64,000 bases of DNA from Solirubrobacter soli DSM 22325 (GTDB lineage: Bacteria; Actinomycetota; Thermoleophilia; Solirubrobacterales; Solirubrobacteraceae): assembly GCF_000423665.1 (NCBI RefSeq), contig NZ_AUIK01000025.1, forward strand, positions 124,942-188,941, read 5' to 3'. Position numbers and translations under genes: made by a program. Under the pieces are notes generated by a model. That model made no database searches and had not been told where the DNA came from. It was given only the letters and a program-made list of their open reading frames with translations. Below are positions 52,362 through 60,725 of the stretch, in pieces. Each line of letters starts with the position of its first letter. Within the stretch, counting starts at the first letter, position 1.

Positions 52362-53017
52362 TCTCCGTCGTGGTCGCCGATGATCAGGCGCTGGTGCGCG
52401 CCGGCCTGCGGATGGTGCTCGACGCCGAGAAGGACATCGAGGTCATCGGCGAGGCCGCCGACGGCGAGGAGGTCCTCGAGGTCGCCCGCAAGGTCAAGCC
52501 CGACGTCGTCCTGATGGACATCCGCATGCCCGTGCTGGACGGCCTGGAGGCCTCGCGCCGCCTGCTCGCCACCGACGCCCCGCCGAAGGTGCTCGTGCTC
52601 ACGACCTTCGACGAGGAGGAGTACCTCTACGAGGCGTTGCGCGCCGGCACCAGCGGATTCCTGCTGAAGGTCTCGCCGCCCGAGCAGCTGATCGGCGCCG
52701 TCCGCACCGTCGCCGCCGGCAACGCGTTGATCGACCCGGCCGTCACCCGCCGCGTGATCGCCGCCTTCGGCCGCCGCGTCGCGACCAAGCCGCCGCCGTC
52801 GACCCTGAACGAGCTCACCGCCCGCGAGATGGAGGTGCTGCAGCTGATGGCGCGCGGGATGAGCAACCAGGAGATCGCCGCCGCGCTGATCGTCGGCGAC
52901 GCCACGATCAAGACCCACGTCGCCCGCGTTTTGATGAAGCTCGGCCTGCGTGACAGAGTGCAAGCCGTGGTCTTCGCCTACGAACACGGGATCGTCGAGC
53001 CAGGTGCCGTCGACTGA
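52358..53017 (+). CDS. NarL-family response regulator
   Basis: 219 residues. Receiver domain: VVVADDQALVRAGLRMVL, phospho-acceptor Asp in VVLMDIRMPVLDGLE, switch Thr in LVLTTFDEEEY, Lys in GFLLKVSPPE. LuxR-type HTH: LTAREMEVLQLMARGMSNQEIA and VGDATIKTHVARVLMKLGLRDR. The cognate of the adjacent kinase. The end overlaps the methyltransferase start. Confidence 0.95.
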   Translation: MISVVVADDQALVRAGLRMVLDAEKDIEVIGEAADGEEVLEVARKVKPDVVLMDIRMPVLDGLEASRRLLATDAPPKVLVLTTFDEEEYLYEALRAGTSGFLLKVSPPEQLIGAVRTVAAGNALIDPAVTRRVIAAFGRRVATKPPPSTLNELTAREMEVLQLMARGMSNQEIAAALIVGDATIKTHVARVLMKLGLRDRVQAVVFAYEHGIVEPGAVD

Positions 53018-53600
53018 CGCGATCGCGTACGTCCGCGCCGCGCTCCCTCCACCCCCCGCCCGCGTGCTCGAGATCGGCGCGGGGGACGGCACGCTCGCCC
53101 GCATCCTCCGCGCCGCCGGCTACACCGTGACCGCCATCGACCCGAAGGGCGGCGACGGCGTCGAGCAGGTCGCGCTGCTGGACCTCGACGCGCCGCCGCG
53201 CACGTTCGACGCCGCGGTCGCGATGGTCTCGCTGCACCACGTCGTCCCGCTCGGCCACTCGCTCAAGCGCCTGTCGGAGGTCCTGCGCCGCGGCGCGCGG
53301 CTGGTCGTCGACGAGTTCGACGTCGAGGCGCTCGACGAGCGTGCCTCGGCCTGGTGGCTCGGCCAGAACGGCCACGACAAGAAGCCGGCCGACCACGTCG
53401 CGGAGATGCGCGAGCACCTCTACTCGGTCGGCCACATCCGCGAGGAGCTCGCGGCCTGGTTCGACCTCGGCGAGCCCGTGCCGGGCGCCTACTTCTATCG
53501 CTGGCCGGACCGCCCCGAGCTGCGCGACGAGGAGGAGCGGCTGATCGCCGCGGGCGAGCTGGCCGCCGTCGGCAGGCGCTTCGTCGCGATCCGGCGCTAA
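53004..53600 (+). CDS. Class I SAM-dependent methyltransferase
   Basis: 198 residues. Motif I VLEIGAGDGTLARIL binds SAM; the acidic AIDPKGG follows strand 2; DAAVAMVSLHHVVP is motif IV region; ARLVVDEFDVEAL follows. The C-terminal half (WFDLGEPVPGAYFYRWPDRPE) is a substrate cap. The substrate is unknown. GTG 53004 overlaps the regulator gene by 14 bp and is preferred because upstream residues read as regulator-frame noise. Its TAA interlocks with the TAG of the convergent PRC-barrel gene. Confidence 0.82.
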   Translation: MPSTDAIAYVRAALPPPPARVLEIGAGDGTLARILRAAGYTVTAIDPKGGDGVEQVALLDLDAPPRTFDAAVAMVSLHHVVPLGHSLKRLSEVLRRGARLVVDEFDVEALDERASAWWLGQNGHDKKPADHVAEMREHLYSVGHIREELAAWFDLGEPVPGAYFYRWPDRPELRDEEERLIAAGELAAVGRRFVAIRR

Positions 53601-53950
53601 CGCTTGGCGAGCCGCCGCGCGCCCTCGCCCGCGGGCGCGTAGTCGAGGCCGTAGTGGCGGAACGTGGCGGCCTCGTCGTCGAGGGTGAGCTCGACGTCGG
53701 TGTCGAAGCTCGGCGCCTTCTTGAACTCGCCCTTGTCGCGGTCGACGCGCAGGTACTCGCGGCCCACCGACGCGCCCGCGAGCGGGACGAGCGTCAGCGA
53801 CTTCGAGAACGTGCCGGACTTGACGGCCGCGAACGTCGGCTCGTCGGTCTCGCCGTCGAAGTAGATCTCCTCGAGCTTGCCGAGCTTCTCGCCGGTGCGG
53901 TCGACGACCTCCTGCCCGCGCCAGTCGGTGATGTTCTCGACTCCGATCAT
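53597..53950 (-). CDS. PRC-barrel domain protein
   Basis: 117 residues. ITDWRGQEVVDRTGEKLGKLEEIYFDGETDEPTFAAVKSG is a PRC barrel, the fold of RimM and photosynthetic H subunits, which mediates protein or RNA contacts. KSLTLVPLAGASVGREYLRV completes the barrel; the rest is acidic, ending YGLDYAPAGEGARRLAKR. Stand-alone copies are frequent in actinobacteria with unclear, often stress-related, roles. It lies 14 bp past the ABC permease gene on the same strand, so it may be the last gene of that operon. Confidence 0.85.
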   Translation of the reverse strand: MIGVENITDWRGQEVVDRTGEKLGKLEEIYFDGETDEPTFAAVKSGTFSKSLTLVPLAGASVGREYLRVDRDKGEFKKAPSFDTDVELTLDDEAATFRHYGLDYAPAGEGARRLAKR

Positions 53951-53964
53951 GGGTGGTGCATTCC

Positions 53965-54822
53965 CTACAGGTCGCGCCGCCGAAACGCGGCGAGCGCCAA
54001 CGCGCCGACGAGCGCGGTGTAGACGATCACGTACGGCCACAGGCCCGCGCCGAAGGCCTGCGCGCCGCCGAACGGGCCGAGGTCGATCGCGAAGCGGGTG
54101 AAGCCGAACGTGTCGGCGGTGATCTGGCTCAGCGCGGACTGGTACAGCGCCTCGAACGGCAGCACCCACGAGGCGGCCTTGCTGACATCGGCGAGGGTGT
54201 CGGAACTCAGCGCCTCGGCGATCTGGCCGAGCAGGCCGGCGGTCAGCCCGGCGCCGAAGAGCATGAAGATCGCGATGCCGTTCGCGGTGCTCGAGAGCAC
54301 GACCGAGCCGGCCAGGGCGAGCGCGGCGATGATCGCCACCGCCACGCCGAGCTCCAGCGCGGGCACGACCACCCGGTCCGGCCACCAGCCGATGAAGACG
54401 TCCGTGATCACGGCGCTCGCCAGGAACACGACGATCACGTAGGCCGCGCAGACGCTGCCGGCCGCGATGAAGCGGCCGGCGAGGAACGTCCCGCGCGAGA
54501 TCGGCCGCACGAGCAGCGGCTGCAGCAGTCCGCGCTCCGCGTCGCCGCGGACGGCGTTGAGCGTGAGGAAGACGGCCAGCACCGCGCCGAGGAAGAGCGT
54601 CGCGAACATCGAGAGGCCGAGCAGGGTGCCGCCGAAGAGCACCCGCCCGTCAACGCCCTCGGAGGTCGTCTGGCCGATCTCGTCCGCGTTGCCGGAGATC
54701 TGCCACGTGCCGAGCCCGTAGAGGCCGAGGAAGGCGACCGTCAGGAGCGCGACCACGATGAACACGCGCCGCCGCACGGACTCCTGGAGCGCGAACGAGG
54801 CGATGATCAGCGCGCCCTTCAC
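53965..54822 (-). CDS. ABC-2 type transporter permease
   Basis: 285 residues and about six membrane helices; SVRRRVFIVVALLTVAFLGLYG at the start and ERGLLQPLLVRPISRGTFLAGRF in the first cytoplasmic loop match the NosY/ABC-2 family. The C-terminus ALAAFRRRDL is typical. GTG 54822 overlaps the ATPase stop, so the two are coupled. The substrate is unknown. Confidence 0.9.
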   Translation of the reverse strand: MKGALIIASFALQESVRRRVFIVVALLTVAFLGLYGLGTWQISGNADEIGQTTSEGVDGRVLFGGTLLGLSMFATLFLGAVLAVFLTLNAVRGDAERGLLQPLLVRPISRGTFLAGRFIAAGSVCAAYVIVVFLASAVITDVFIGWWPDRVVVPALELGVAVAIIAALALAGSVVLSSTANGIAIFMLFGAGLTAGLLGQIAEALSSDTLADVSKAASWVLPFEALYQSALSQITADTFGFTRFAIDLGPFGGAQAFGAGLWPYVIVYTALVGALALAAFRRRDL

Positions 54823-55625
54823 CGGCCGCCCACCACCTCGAGGTAGGTGTCCTCGAGCGTCGAGCGGATGACCCGCACCTCGTAGACGTCCTCGCCTTCG
54901 GCCACCAGCTCGCGCACGAGCCGCGGGATGTCGTCGCGCGTGGCCTGGGCGAACGTCCGCGTCCCGTGGCCGGTGTCGATCTCGACCCCGCCCGCGTGGC
55001 TGAGCTCGGCCGGCGAGCCGGCGGCGACGACCTCGCCGCGGGCGATGATCGCGACGCGGTCGCAGACGAGCTCGACCTCGCTCAGCAGGTGCGAATTGAG
55101 CAGCACGGCGACGCCGCGCTCCCGCAGGTTCTCGAGCAGTTGGCGCACCGTCCGCCGGCCGGCGGGGTCAAGGGCGCTGGTCGGCTCGTCGAGAAGCAGC
55201 AGCTTCGGGTCGCCGATCATCGCCTGCGCGATCCCGAGCCGCTGCTGCATGCCCTTGGACATCGCGCCCACGCGCCGGTCCGCCACCTCGCCGAGCGCGA
55301 CCAGCTCGAGCAGCTCCCGCCGTTCCGGGGCACCCCCGGACGAGCCCGCGAGCTTCTGGTGCAGATGCAGCAGCTCATCCGCGCTCAGCCAGTCCGGGAA
55401 GCGGAAGAGCTCGGCGAGGTAGCCGATCGCGCCGCTCACCTGGACGCTCCCGCTGGTCGCGCGGACGAGCCCGCAGGTGATCTTCACGAGCGTCGACTTC
55501 CCGGCCCCGTTCGGCCCGAGCAGGCCCACCAGCTCACCCTCACCGATCCGCAGATCGACGCCCTTCAGCGCTTCGTTCGCCCCGTACCGCTTGCGCAAGC
55601 CCTCAACGATCAGTGCGTCGGACAC
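54819..55625 (-). CDS. ABC transporter ATP-binding protein (CcmA/NosF-like)
   Basis: 268 residues. Walker A GPNGAGKSTLVKI, signature region MSKGMQQRLGIAQAMIGDP, Walker B LLLLDEPTSALDP and H-loop LLNSHLLSEVELV are intact. A C-terminal domain of about 60 residues follows. The Q-loop region is short (GAIGYLAELFRFP), as in NosF. GTG 55625 has TATGTT six bases upstream, inside the arm of palindrome copy 3, and no ribosome-binding sequence. Confidence 0.93.
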   Translation of the reverse strand: MSDALIVEGLRKRYGANEALKGVDLRIGEGELVGLLGPNGAGKSTLVKITCGLVRATSGSVQVSGAIGYLAELFRFPDWLSADELLHLHQKLAGSSGGAPERRELLELVALGEVADRRVGAMSKGMQQRLGIAQAMIGDPKLLLLDEPTSALDPAGRRTVRQLLENLRERGVAVLLNSHLLSEVELVCDRVAIIARGEVVAAGSPAELSHAGGVEIDTGHGTRTFAQATRDDIPRLVRELVAEGEDVYEVRVIRSTLEDTYLEVVGGR

Positions 55626-55634
55626 GCGCCCAAC

Positions 55635-55657
55635 ATAAAGGGGTCAGGCCCCTTTAT
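55635..55657. repeat. Palindrome element, copy 3, overlapping stop and promoter
   Basis: ATAAAGGGG (55635-55643) pairs perfectly with CCCCTTTAT (55649-55657), loop TCAGG (CCTGA on the minus strand). The left arm overlaps the putative -10 box of the ABC gene, and the loop holds the sigma factor stop codon (55644-55646). Confidence 0.75.
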
Positions 55658-56867
55658 CTGCGGAGATTTCGTGCAGCCTCTGTGCAAGGAACTCGTGCTC
55701 GACCGGGCTCTCGGTGCGCGCGAGCGCCTCGCGGTAGGCCGCGGCGGCCTCCTCGCGGCGGTCCAGGCGGCGCAGCAGATCCGCGCGAGCGGCGTGGAAG
55801 AGGTGGTAGTCGGCGAGGTCGATCGTGTCCATCAGCTCCAGGCCGGCGAGCGGCCCGTCGCGCTCCGCGACCGCGACCGCGCGGTTCAAGGCCACGATCG
55901 GCGTCGGCGAGACGTGCTGGAGCTGGTCGTAGAGCCAGACGATCCGGTCCCAGTCCGAGCCGCGCGCGTGCTCGATCGCGATCGACGCCTGGATCAGGTA
56001 CGGGCCGAGACGGGCGAGCCGCCACCCGCGCGCGACCAGCCGCTCGCCCTCGACGATCTCCGCGACGTCCCAACGCGAGCGGTCCTGGTCCGGGAGCAGG
56101 ACGAGCCGGCCGTCGGCGTCGACGCGGGCATCGCGGCGCGAGTCCTGCAGGAGCATCAGCGCGAGCAGGCCGATCGCCTCCGGCTCGTCGGGCATCAGGT
56201 CCACGAGCACGCGGCCGAGGCGGATCGCCTCGCCGCACAGTCCGGGCCGCACCGGCGGCCCGTATCCGGCGTTGAACACGAGGTAGACGGTCGCGAGCAC
56301 GCTGCGCAGCCGCGCCGGCAGGTCGGCGTCGCGCGGCACCTCGTACTTGATGCCCGCCGCGGCGATCTTCTGCTTGGCGCGGGTGATGCGCTGCGCCATC
56401 GCCGGCTCGGAGATCAGGAACGCGCGGGCGACCTCGGCGGTCGTGAGCCCGCCGAGCGCGCGCAGCGTCAACCCCACCCGCGCCTCCGGCGCGAGCGCCG
56501 GGTGGCACGTCGTGAAGATCAGCCGCAGCCGCTCGTCGGGGATCGGTGACACGGGCTCCTCGTAGGCGTCCTCCTCATCGCCGCCGAGCGCGCGCAGCTC
56601 GGCCTCGAGCGCGGTGCGACGGCCGGCCCAGCGGCGCTCGGTCCGGATCCGGTCCAGCGCGCGGTTGCGCGCCGCGGTGACGATCCACGCCGCCGGATTG
56701 TCGGGCAACCCGTCGCGCGGCCAGCGCTCGAGCGCCACGAGGAACGCGTCCTGCACCGCCTCCTCGGCGCGGTCGAGGTCGCCGAGGATGTGGGCGAGAA
56801 CGGCGACCGCCCGTCCCGACTCGCGCCGGAACAGGCGGTCGACGAGTACGTGCTGCGGGCCGGTCAG
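55644..56867 (-). CDS. ECF-type RNA polymerase sigma factor (DUF6596 type)
   Basis: 407 residues. Region 2: LAHILGDLDRAEEAVQDAFLVALERWP; region 4: LTLRALGGLTTAEVARAFLISEPAMAQRITRAKQKI. The 230-residue C-terminal extension (RLGPYLIQASIAIEHARGSDWDRIVWLYDQL and a TPR-like end) is the DUF6596 class, which regularly follows a YCII-domain gene, as here. No ATG, GTG or TTG lies before region 2. The only sensible start is CTG 56867, which overlaps the YCII stop as CTGA. That would be a rare non-canonical start; otherwise an assembly error has altered it. Confidence 0.85.
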   Translation of the reverse strand: MTGPQHVLVDRLFRRESGRAVAVLAHILGDLDRAEEAVQDAFLVALERWPRDGLPDNPAAWIVTAARNRALDRIRTERRWAGRRTALEAELRALGGDEEDAYEEPVSPIPDERLRLIFTTCHPALAPEARVGLTLRALGGLTTAEVARAFLISEPAMAQRITRAKQKIAAAGIKYEVPRDADLPARLRSVLATVYLVFNAGYGPPVRPGLCGEAIRLGRVLVDLMPDEPEAIGLLALMLLQDSRRDARVDADGRLVLLPDQDRSRWDVAEIVEGERLVARGWRLARLGPYLIQASIAIEHARGSDWDRIVWLYDQLQHVSPTPIVALNRAVAVAERDGPLAGLELMDTIDLADYHLFHAARADLLRRLDRREEAAAAYREALARTESPVEHEFLAQRLHEISADKGA

Positions 56868-57256
56868 GAGGCGGTGGCCTGCGCGCCGTCGATCTGGCCC
56901 TGGATCGCCTCGTAGTCCATGACCGGGCGGACCTCGATCGCGCCCGTCTTGGCCTCGGGGATCCGCGCGGCCCAGTTGAGCGCGTCGTCGAGGTCCTTGC
57001 ACTCGAGCAGGTAGTAGCCGCCGAGCTGCTCCTTGGTCTCGGCGTACGGGCCGTCGGTGAGCATGCGCTCGTCGTCGCGCACCCGCACGGTGGTCGCGGT
57101 CGCGGTCGGCTGGAGCCCGTCGCCGCCGACGAACACGCCCGCCTCCCCGGCGGCCTGGCCGAACTTCCCGTGGGCCTCGAACGTCGCCGCGATGTCCGCC
57201 GGCGAGGCGTCCGCGTATGAGCTCTCGTCGTTGTAGATCAGCGCCAGGAACTTCAT
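56864..57256 (-). CDS. YCII-related domain protein
   Basis: 130 residues, ferredoxin-like YCII fold (MKFLALIYNDESSYADASPA, EQLGGYYLLECKDLDDALNWAARIPEA, EVRPVMDYE). These small proteins regularly pair with this sigma factor class and may be its modulators. AAAGGAGG lies eight bases before ATG 57256, the best ribosome-binding site in the area. Its TGA overlaps the CTG proposed for the sigma factor. Confidence 0.92.
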   Translation of the reverse strand: MKFLALIYNDESSYADASPADIAATFEAHGKFGQAAGEAGVFVGGDGLQPTATATTVRVRDDERMLTDGPYAETKEQLGGYYLLECKDLDDALNWAARIPEAKTGAIEVRPVMDYEAIQGQIDGAQATAS

Positions 57257-57354
57257 GGTGTGGCCTCCTTTTGAGGTGCGGTTGCGACCCTATGACGTCT
57301 GCGTGAGCGGCGTACGACATTCGTGGCGCGTAAACGCTCGTCCGGGTCACCGGC

Positions 57355-57360
57355 TAGTCT
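57355..57360 (+). promoter_or_regulatory. Putative -10 box (TAGTCT) of degV-like gene
   Basis: TAGTCT stands nine bases before ATG 57370 without a ribosome-binding sequence. Confidence 0.5.
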
Positions 57361-57369
57361 CCGGCGGCT

Positions 57370-58242
57370 ATGTCCGAAGTCGCCGTGGTCACCGATACGA
57401 CGCAATATCTGCCGCGCGAGGTGATCGAGCGCCACAACGTTCGGCTCGTCTCGCTCTACGTCAACTGGGACGGGCGGACGGATCGCGAGAGCGACCTCGT
57501 CGATTACGACGCCTACTACGACTTCCTGCGCAGCGGCGGTGAGCTGCCGAGCACGTCACAGCCGAGCGTCGGTGACTTCCTCGCGGTCTACGAGCCGCTG
57601 GTGGCCAACGGCGACGACATCCTCTCGATCCACCTGAGCGGCGGGATCTCGGGCACCGTGCGCGCGGCCGAGCAGGCGCGCGACCTGCTGATCGAGCGCG
57701 GGATGGCGCCGGAGAAGATGCTCGTCGTGGACTCGCTCACGGGGTGCGCGGGGCACGGGTTCATGGCGGTCGCGGCGGCCAACGCCGCGGCGGGCGGCGC
57801 GGACCTGGCGGGTGCCGCGGCGGCGGCGCGCAAGCTGCGCGAGGACCTGCAGATCATCGTCATGGTCGACACGCTCGAGTACCTGCGCCGGGGCGGGCGG
57901 ATCGGGGCCGTGCGCGGGTGGATCGGCGCCACGCTGAAGGTCAAGCCGATCCTCACGATCGAGGGCGAGATGCAGCCCGTCGAACGCGTGCGGACGGCGG
58001 GTCGCGCGTTCGAGCGCCTCGTCGCCCACCTCGAGCAGCGCCACGAGAACGGCTGCGACCAGTTCGCGATCCAGCACATCCAGGCGTCGGCCGAGGCCGA
58101 GCGCCTGGCCGAGCGCGGGCGCGACATCTACGGGCGCGACCCGGAGCTCCTGTCGGAGATCGGCCCCGTGATCGGCACCCACACCGGCCCGGGCGTGCTC
58201 GGCGTCGCCGGGCTTCGATCAGACTTGCTCGGACCTTTCTGA
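57370..58242 (+). CDS. DegV-family fatty-acid-binding protein
   Basis: 290 residues. VAVVTDTTQYLPREVIERHN is the DegV N-terminus; TSQPSVGDFLAVYEPLVANGDDILSIHLSGGISGT contains the conserved Thr/Ser that contact the lipid carboxylate; LEYLRRGGRIGAVRGWIGATLKVKPIL is the second conserved block. DegV proteins (FakB) present fatty acids to FakA kinase; no fakA is here. TAGTCT lies nine bases before the ATG. Confidence 0.93.
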   Translation: MSEVAVVTDTTQYLPREVIERHNVRLVSLYVNWDGRTDRESDLVDYDAYYDFLRSGGELPSTSQPSVGDFLAVYEPLVANGDDILSIHLSGGISGTVRAAEQARDLLIERGMAPEKMLVVDSLTGCAGHGFMAVAAANAAAGGADLAGAAAAARKLREDLQIIVMVDTLEYLRRGGRIGAVRGWIGATLKVKPILTIEGEMQPVERVRTAGRAFERLVAHLEQRHENGCDQFAIQHIQASAEAERLAERGRDIYGRDPELLSEIGPVIGTHTGPGVLGVAGLRSDLLGPF

Positions 58243-58252
58243 GAAGGAATCC

Positions 58253-58279
58253 CGGGCGTGGGCTGGAAAGCCCCGCCCG
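58253..58279 (+). other. Hairpin with GGAA tetraloop before the permease gene
   Basis: CGGGCGTGGGCT (58253-58264) pairs with AGCCCCGCCCG (58269-58279) with one bulged T; the loop GGAA is of the GNRA type. The next base begins the GTG of the permease gene, so the hairpin abuts the start. It may terminate degV transcripts or control the next start. Confidence 0.5.
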
Positions 58280-59449
58280 GTGGGCGTTCCGCTCGATCCA
58301 ACACGCAAGCCGGGTGAGCCGCCGACCATCCAGGTCGTGCCGGCGTTCTCGCCGCGCATCCTCGTGCGGACGCTGCTCATCTTCGTCACGTTCGCGATCT
58401 CGCTGTACCTGATCTTCCTGCTGCGCAAGCCGATCGGGTGGGTGCTGATCGCGACGTTCCTCGCAGTTGCGCTGAGCGGGCCGGTGAACCTGCTCAACAA
58501 CTACATGCGGCGCGGGTTCGCGATCACGATCGTCTACTTCTGTCTGCTCCTGATCCCGATCGGGATCGGCGCGCTGATCATTCCCCCGCTCGTTACGCAG
58601 GGCAACAACCTGATCCAGAACCTGCCCAAGTACGCGCAGGACGTCCAGGACTTCGCCGACAAGAACGAGCGGCTGCGCAAGATCGAGGCCGACTACAACA
58701 TCACCGAGAAGCTCCAACAGCAGGCCGAGAAGCTGCCCGCGCGGATCGGCGACGCGGCGAGCGTCCTCGGCGACATCGGCCTCGGCGTCGTCAACTCGCT
58801 CTTCGCGCTGTTCACGATCCTCGTGTTGACCGCGTTCCTGCTCGGGAGCGGCCGGGGCTGGGTGAACCGCTTCCTCGAGTTGCGGCCGGCCGAGCAGTCA
58901 GCGCGGATCCGCAAGGCGCTCGACCACATGGGCAAGGCCGTCGGCGCCTACGTCGGCGGCGTGCTCGCGCAGGCGACGGTGGCCGCGATCCTCGCCTACA
59001 TCGTGCTTACGGTCCTCGGCGTGCCGTTCGCCGCCGCGCTCGCGATCGTGATCTTCTTCTCCGACCTCGTGCCGCTCGTGGGCGCGACCATCGGCGCCGT
59101 CCTCGTCGGGATCGTGACTGTCTTCGCCGACTTCCCGACGGCGACCATCGTCTGGGTCATCTACTCGATCGCCTACCAGCAGATCGAGAACACGGTGATC
59201 CAGCCGCAGATCCAGAAGCGGGCGGTCAACGTGCACCCGTTCATCGTGCTTGTCGCGGTGCTGTTCGGGTCGACGCTGCTCGGCGTCCTGGGCGCGCTGG
59301 TGGCGATCCCGATCGCCGCGTCGGTGCAGATCGCGATCCGCGAGTGGTGGGACTTCCGCCACGACCAGACGCTCAACGACCTCATCGCTCCGGGGACGCC
59401 TACGCCGCCCCCGGACGATACGCCGCCGCCGGCGCCCGAACCCGCTTAG
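58280..59449 (+). CDS. AI-2E family transporter (PerM-like)
   Basis: 389 residues. Eight or so membrane helices with a large middle loop (EADYNITEKLQQQAEKLPARIG). Family motifs: AAALAIVIFFSDLVPLVGATIGAVLVG and YQQIENTVIQPQIQKRAVNVHPF, and GALVAIPIAASVQIAIREWW. Members export AI-2 or act in Na+/H+ exchange; the substrate is uncertain. The tail is Pro-rich (GTPTPPPDDTPPPAPEPA). GTG 58280 directly follows a hairpin. Its stop interlocks with that of the convergent DUF3618 gene. Confidence 0.9.
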   Translation: MGVPLDPTRKPGEPPTIQVVPAFSPRILVRTLLIFVTFAISLYLIFLLRKPIGWVLIATFLAVALSGPVNLLNNYMRRGFAITIVYFCLLLIPIGIGALIIPPLVTQGNNLIQNLPKYAQDVQDFADKNERLRKIEADYNITEKLQQQAEKLPARIGDAASVLGDIGLGVVNSLFALFTILVLTAFLLGSGRGWVNRFLELRPAEQSARIRKALDHMGKAVGAYVGGVLAQATVAAILAYIVLTVLGVPFAAALAIVIFFSDLVPLVGATIGAVLVGIVTVFADFPTATIVWVIYSIAYQQIENTVIQPQIQKRAVNVHPFIVLVAVLFGSTLLGVLGALVAIPIAASVQIAIREWWDFRHDQTLNDLIAPGTPTPPPDDTPPPAPEPA

Positions 59450-59688
59450 TAGCGCCGGCTGGAGCGGCGGCCGGTCAACAGACCGGTGAACGCGGCGATC
59501 CCGCCGCCGAGGACGAAGCCCGTCACGGCCGCGCCGATGATGACCTCGCGCTTGTGGGCGCGCAGGTGGGCGCGCCAGTCGGTCGCCTTCGTGACCTCGC
59601 CGCGCAGGCTCTCGACCGCGATCGCGAGCTCGGCGCGATTGGCCTCGATCGACGCTCGGATCTCCTCCGGGGAGCGGGGGGCGCTCAT
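59446..59688 (-). CDS. DUF3618 domain protein
   Basis: 80 residues. SPEEIRASIEANRAELAIAVESLRGEV is the DUF3618 helix; one membrane helix follows (VIIGAAVTGFVLGGGIAAF). Its ATG overlaps the Holin-X gene stop. It is the last gene of a four-gene operon of small membrane proteins common in actinobacteria, with unknown, probably envelope-related, function. Confidence 0.88.
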   Translation of the reverse strand: MSAPRSPEEIRASIEANRAELAIAVESLRGEVTKATDWRAHLRAHKREVIIGAAVTGFVLGGGIAAFTGLLTGRRSSRRY

Positions 59689-60137
59689 CGCGACTCCACC
59701 TGGGTCGGCGGGGCGGGAGCGACCGTGGTCGACGGCGTCGCCGGGTGCGGCGCCGTGATCGTCTGCTTGATCAGCTGAGCCTCCTCGATGGCCATCTGTG
59801 GGGTCGGCGGCGAGCCCTTCTTGAAGAAGCGCGCGGCCAGGAAGCCGGCCAGGCCGCCGAGCAGGAACAGCGCGCCCGAGACGATCAGATAGCCGACCCA
59901 GGCGTTCGTGCCCAGGATGTCGGCGATCAGCAGCGCGATGAAGTGCAGGAAGTAGATGAGCCCGGCGAGGATGAAGATGCCCGCGGCGGCGCCGACCGCC
60001 GCGCCCTTGGCCAGGCCGGTGATCTTCTCGGTCACCTCCGCCTTGGCCAGCTCGATCTCCTCGCGGACGAGCAGCGAGGCCTTCTCGGAGACCTCCTGGA
60101 TCGCCTTGCCGAGGTCCGAAATCTGTGGGTCCGCCAT
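59685..60137 (-). CDS. Actinobacterial Holin-X family membrane protein
   Basis: 150 residues. An amphipathic N-terminal helix (ISDLGKAIQEVSEKASLLVREEIELAKAEVTEK) precedes two membrane helices (AAVGAAAGIFILAGLIYFL, GYLIVSGALFLLGGLAGFLA). This is PF07332-like; despite the name these chromosomal copies are not phage genes. The tail is Pro/Thr-rich. It overlaps the DUF3618 gene as ATGA and starts 3 bp after the coiled-coil gene. Confidence 0.88.
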   Translation of the reverse strand: MADPQISDLGKAIQEVSEKASLLVREEIELAKAEVTEKITGLAKGAAVGAAAGIFILAGLIYFLHFIALLIADILGTNAWVGYLIVSGALFLLGGLAGFLAARFFKKGSPPTPQMAIEEAQLIKQTITAPHPATPSTTVAPAPPTQVESR

Positions 60138-60140
60138 TGC

Positions 60141-60725
60141 TCAGTCGACCAGCCTCTTGAGGATGCGGGCAATCAGGAACGCGCTCGCGAAAGCCACGCC
60201 CGCGGCCACCTCGGGCCGCTCGAGCGGGCTCGCCTCCGCCGGCTTGGGCGCCTCGTACGACGAGGTCGCCGCGGCGGCGGCCGCGGGGTCGGTGTCTGAT
60301 CCCACTCCCGGAGACATCACGTTCGCACCGGAGAGGTTCGCCTTGGGGTTCGTGGCCCCTGCCTTCTCGCGGGCCAGCTTCTCGGCGTTCTCGGCCTGCT
60401 CACGCGCCCGCCGGGCCTCGGCCTGCGCCTGCTCGGCCCGCTCCTTGGCCTTGCGCTCCTTGCGGGAGAGCTTCTCCTCGGCCTTCTCGGCTTCCTCGAC
60501 CTCGTCGTGAGCCTTGTGGGTCTCCTCCTCGGCGCGGCGCGCCTCGGCGTCGAGCACCTGCTGGCGCAACTCGGCACCGCGCGCCTCGGCGGCGGTCCGC
60601 TCAGCCTGCGCCTGCGCCTCGCGCGCCGCGGCGACGTCGGCCGCCTGCTCGGCGGTCGCGCCCGGCTGCTCGTCGTCGAAGCCGGGGCTCCACTCCTGCG
60701 TGCGCTGGGGGTCGTCGTCTTTCAC
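60141..60725 (-). CDS. Coiled-coil membrane-anchored protein
   Basis: 194 residues. Residues about 25-110 are a highly charged Ala/Glu/Arg coiled coil (AEEETHKAHDEVEEAEKAEE, LSRKERKAKERAEQAQAEAR). A linker (NPKANLSGANVMSPGVGSD) and a C-terminal membrane helix (VAAGVAFASAFLIARILKRLV) follow. Function unknown; tail-anchored topology is inferred. GTG 60725 overlaps the stop of the 45-residue gene, so it is coupled. Confidence 0.75.
   Translation of the reverse strand: MKDDDPQRTQEWSPGFDDEQPGATAEQAADVAAAREAQAQAERTAAEARGAELRQQVLDAEARRAEEETHKAHDEVEEAEKAEEKLSRKERKAKERAEQAQAEARRAREQAENAEKLAREKAGATNPKANLSGANVMSPGVGSDTDPAAAAAATSSYEAPKPAEASPLERPEVAAGVAFASAFLIARILKRLVD

Noticed and set aside
59685..60137. 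Prophage signal from a holin-family gene
   Set aside because: Holin-X in this four-gene cluster is a normal chromosomal family in actinobacteria; no other phage gene is present.
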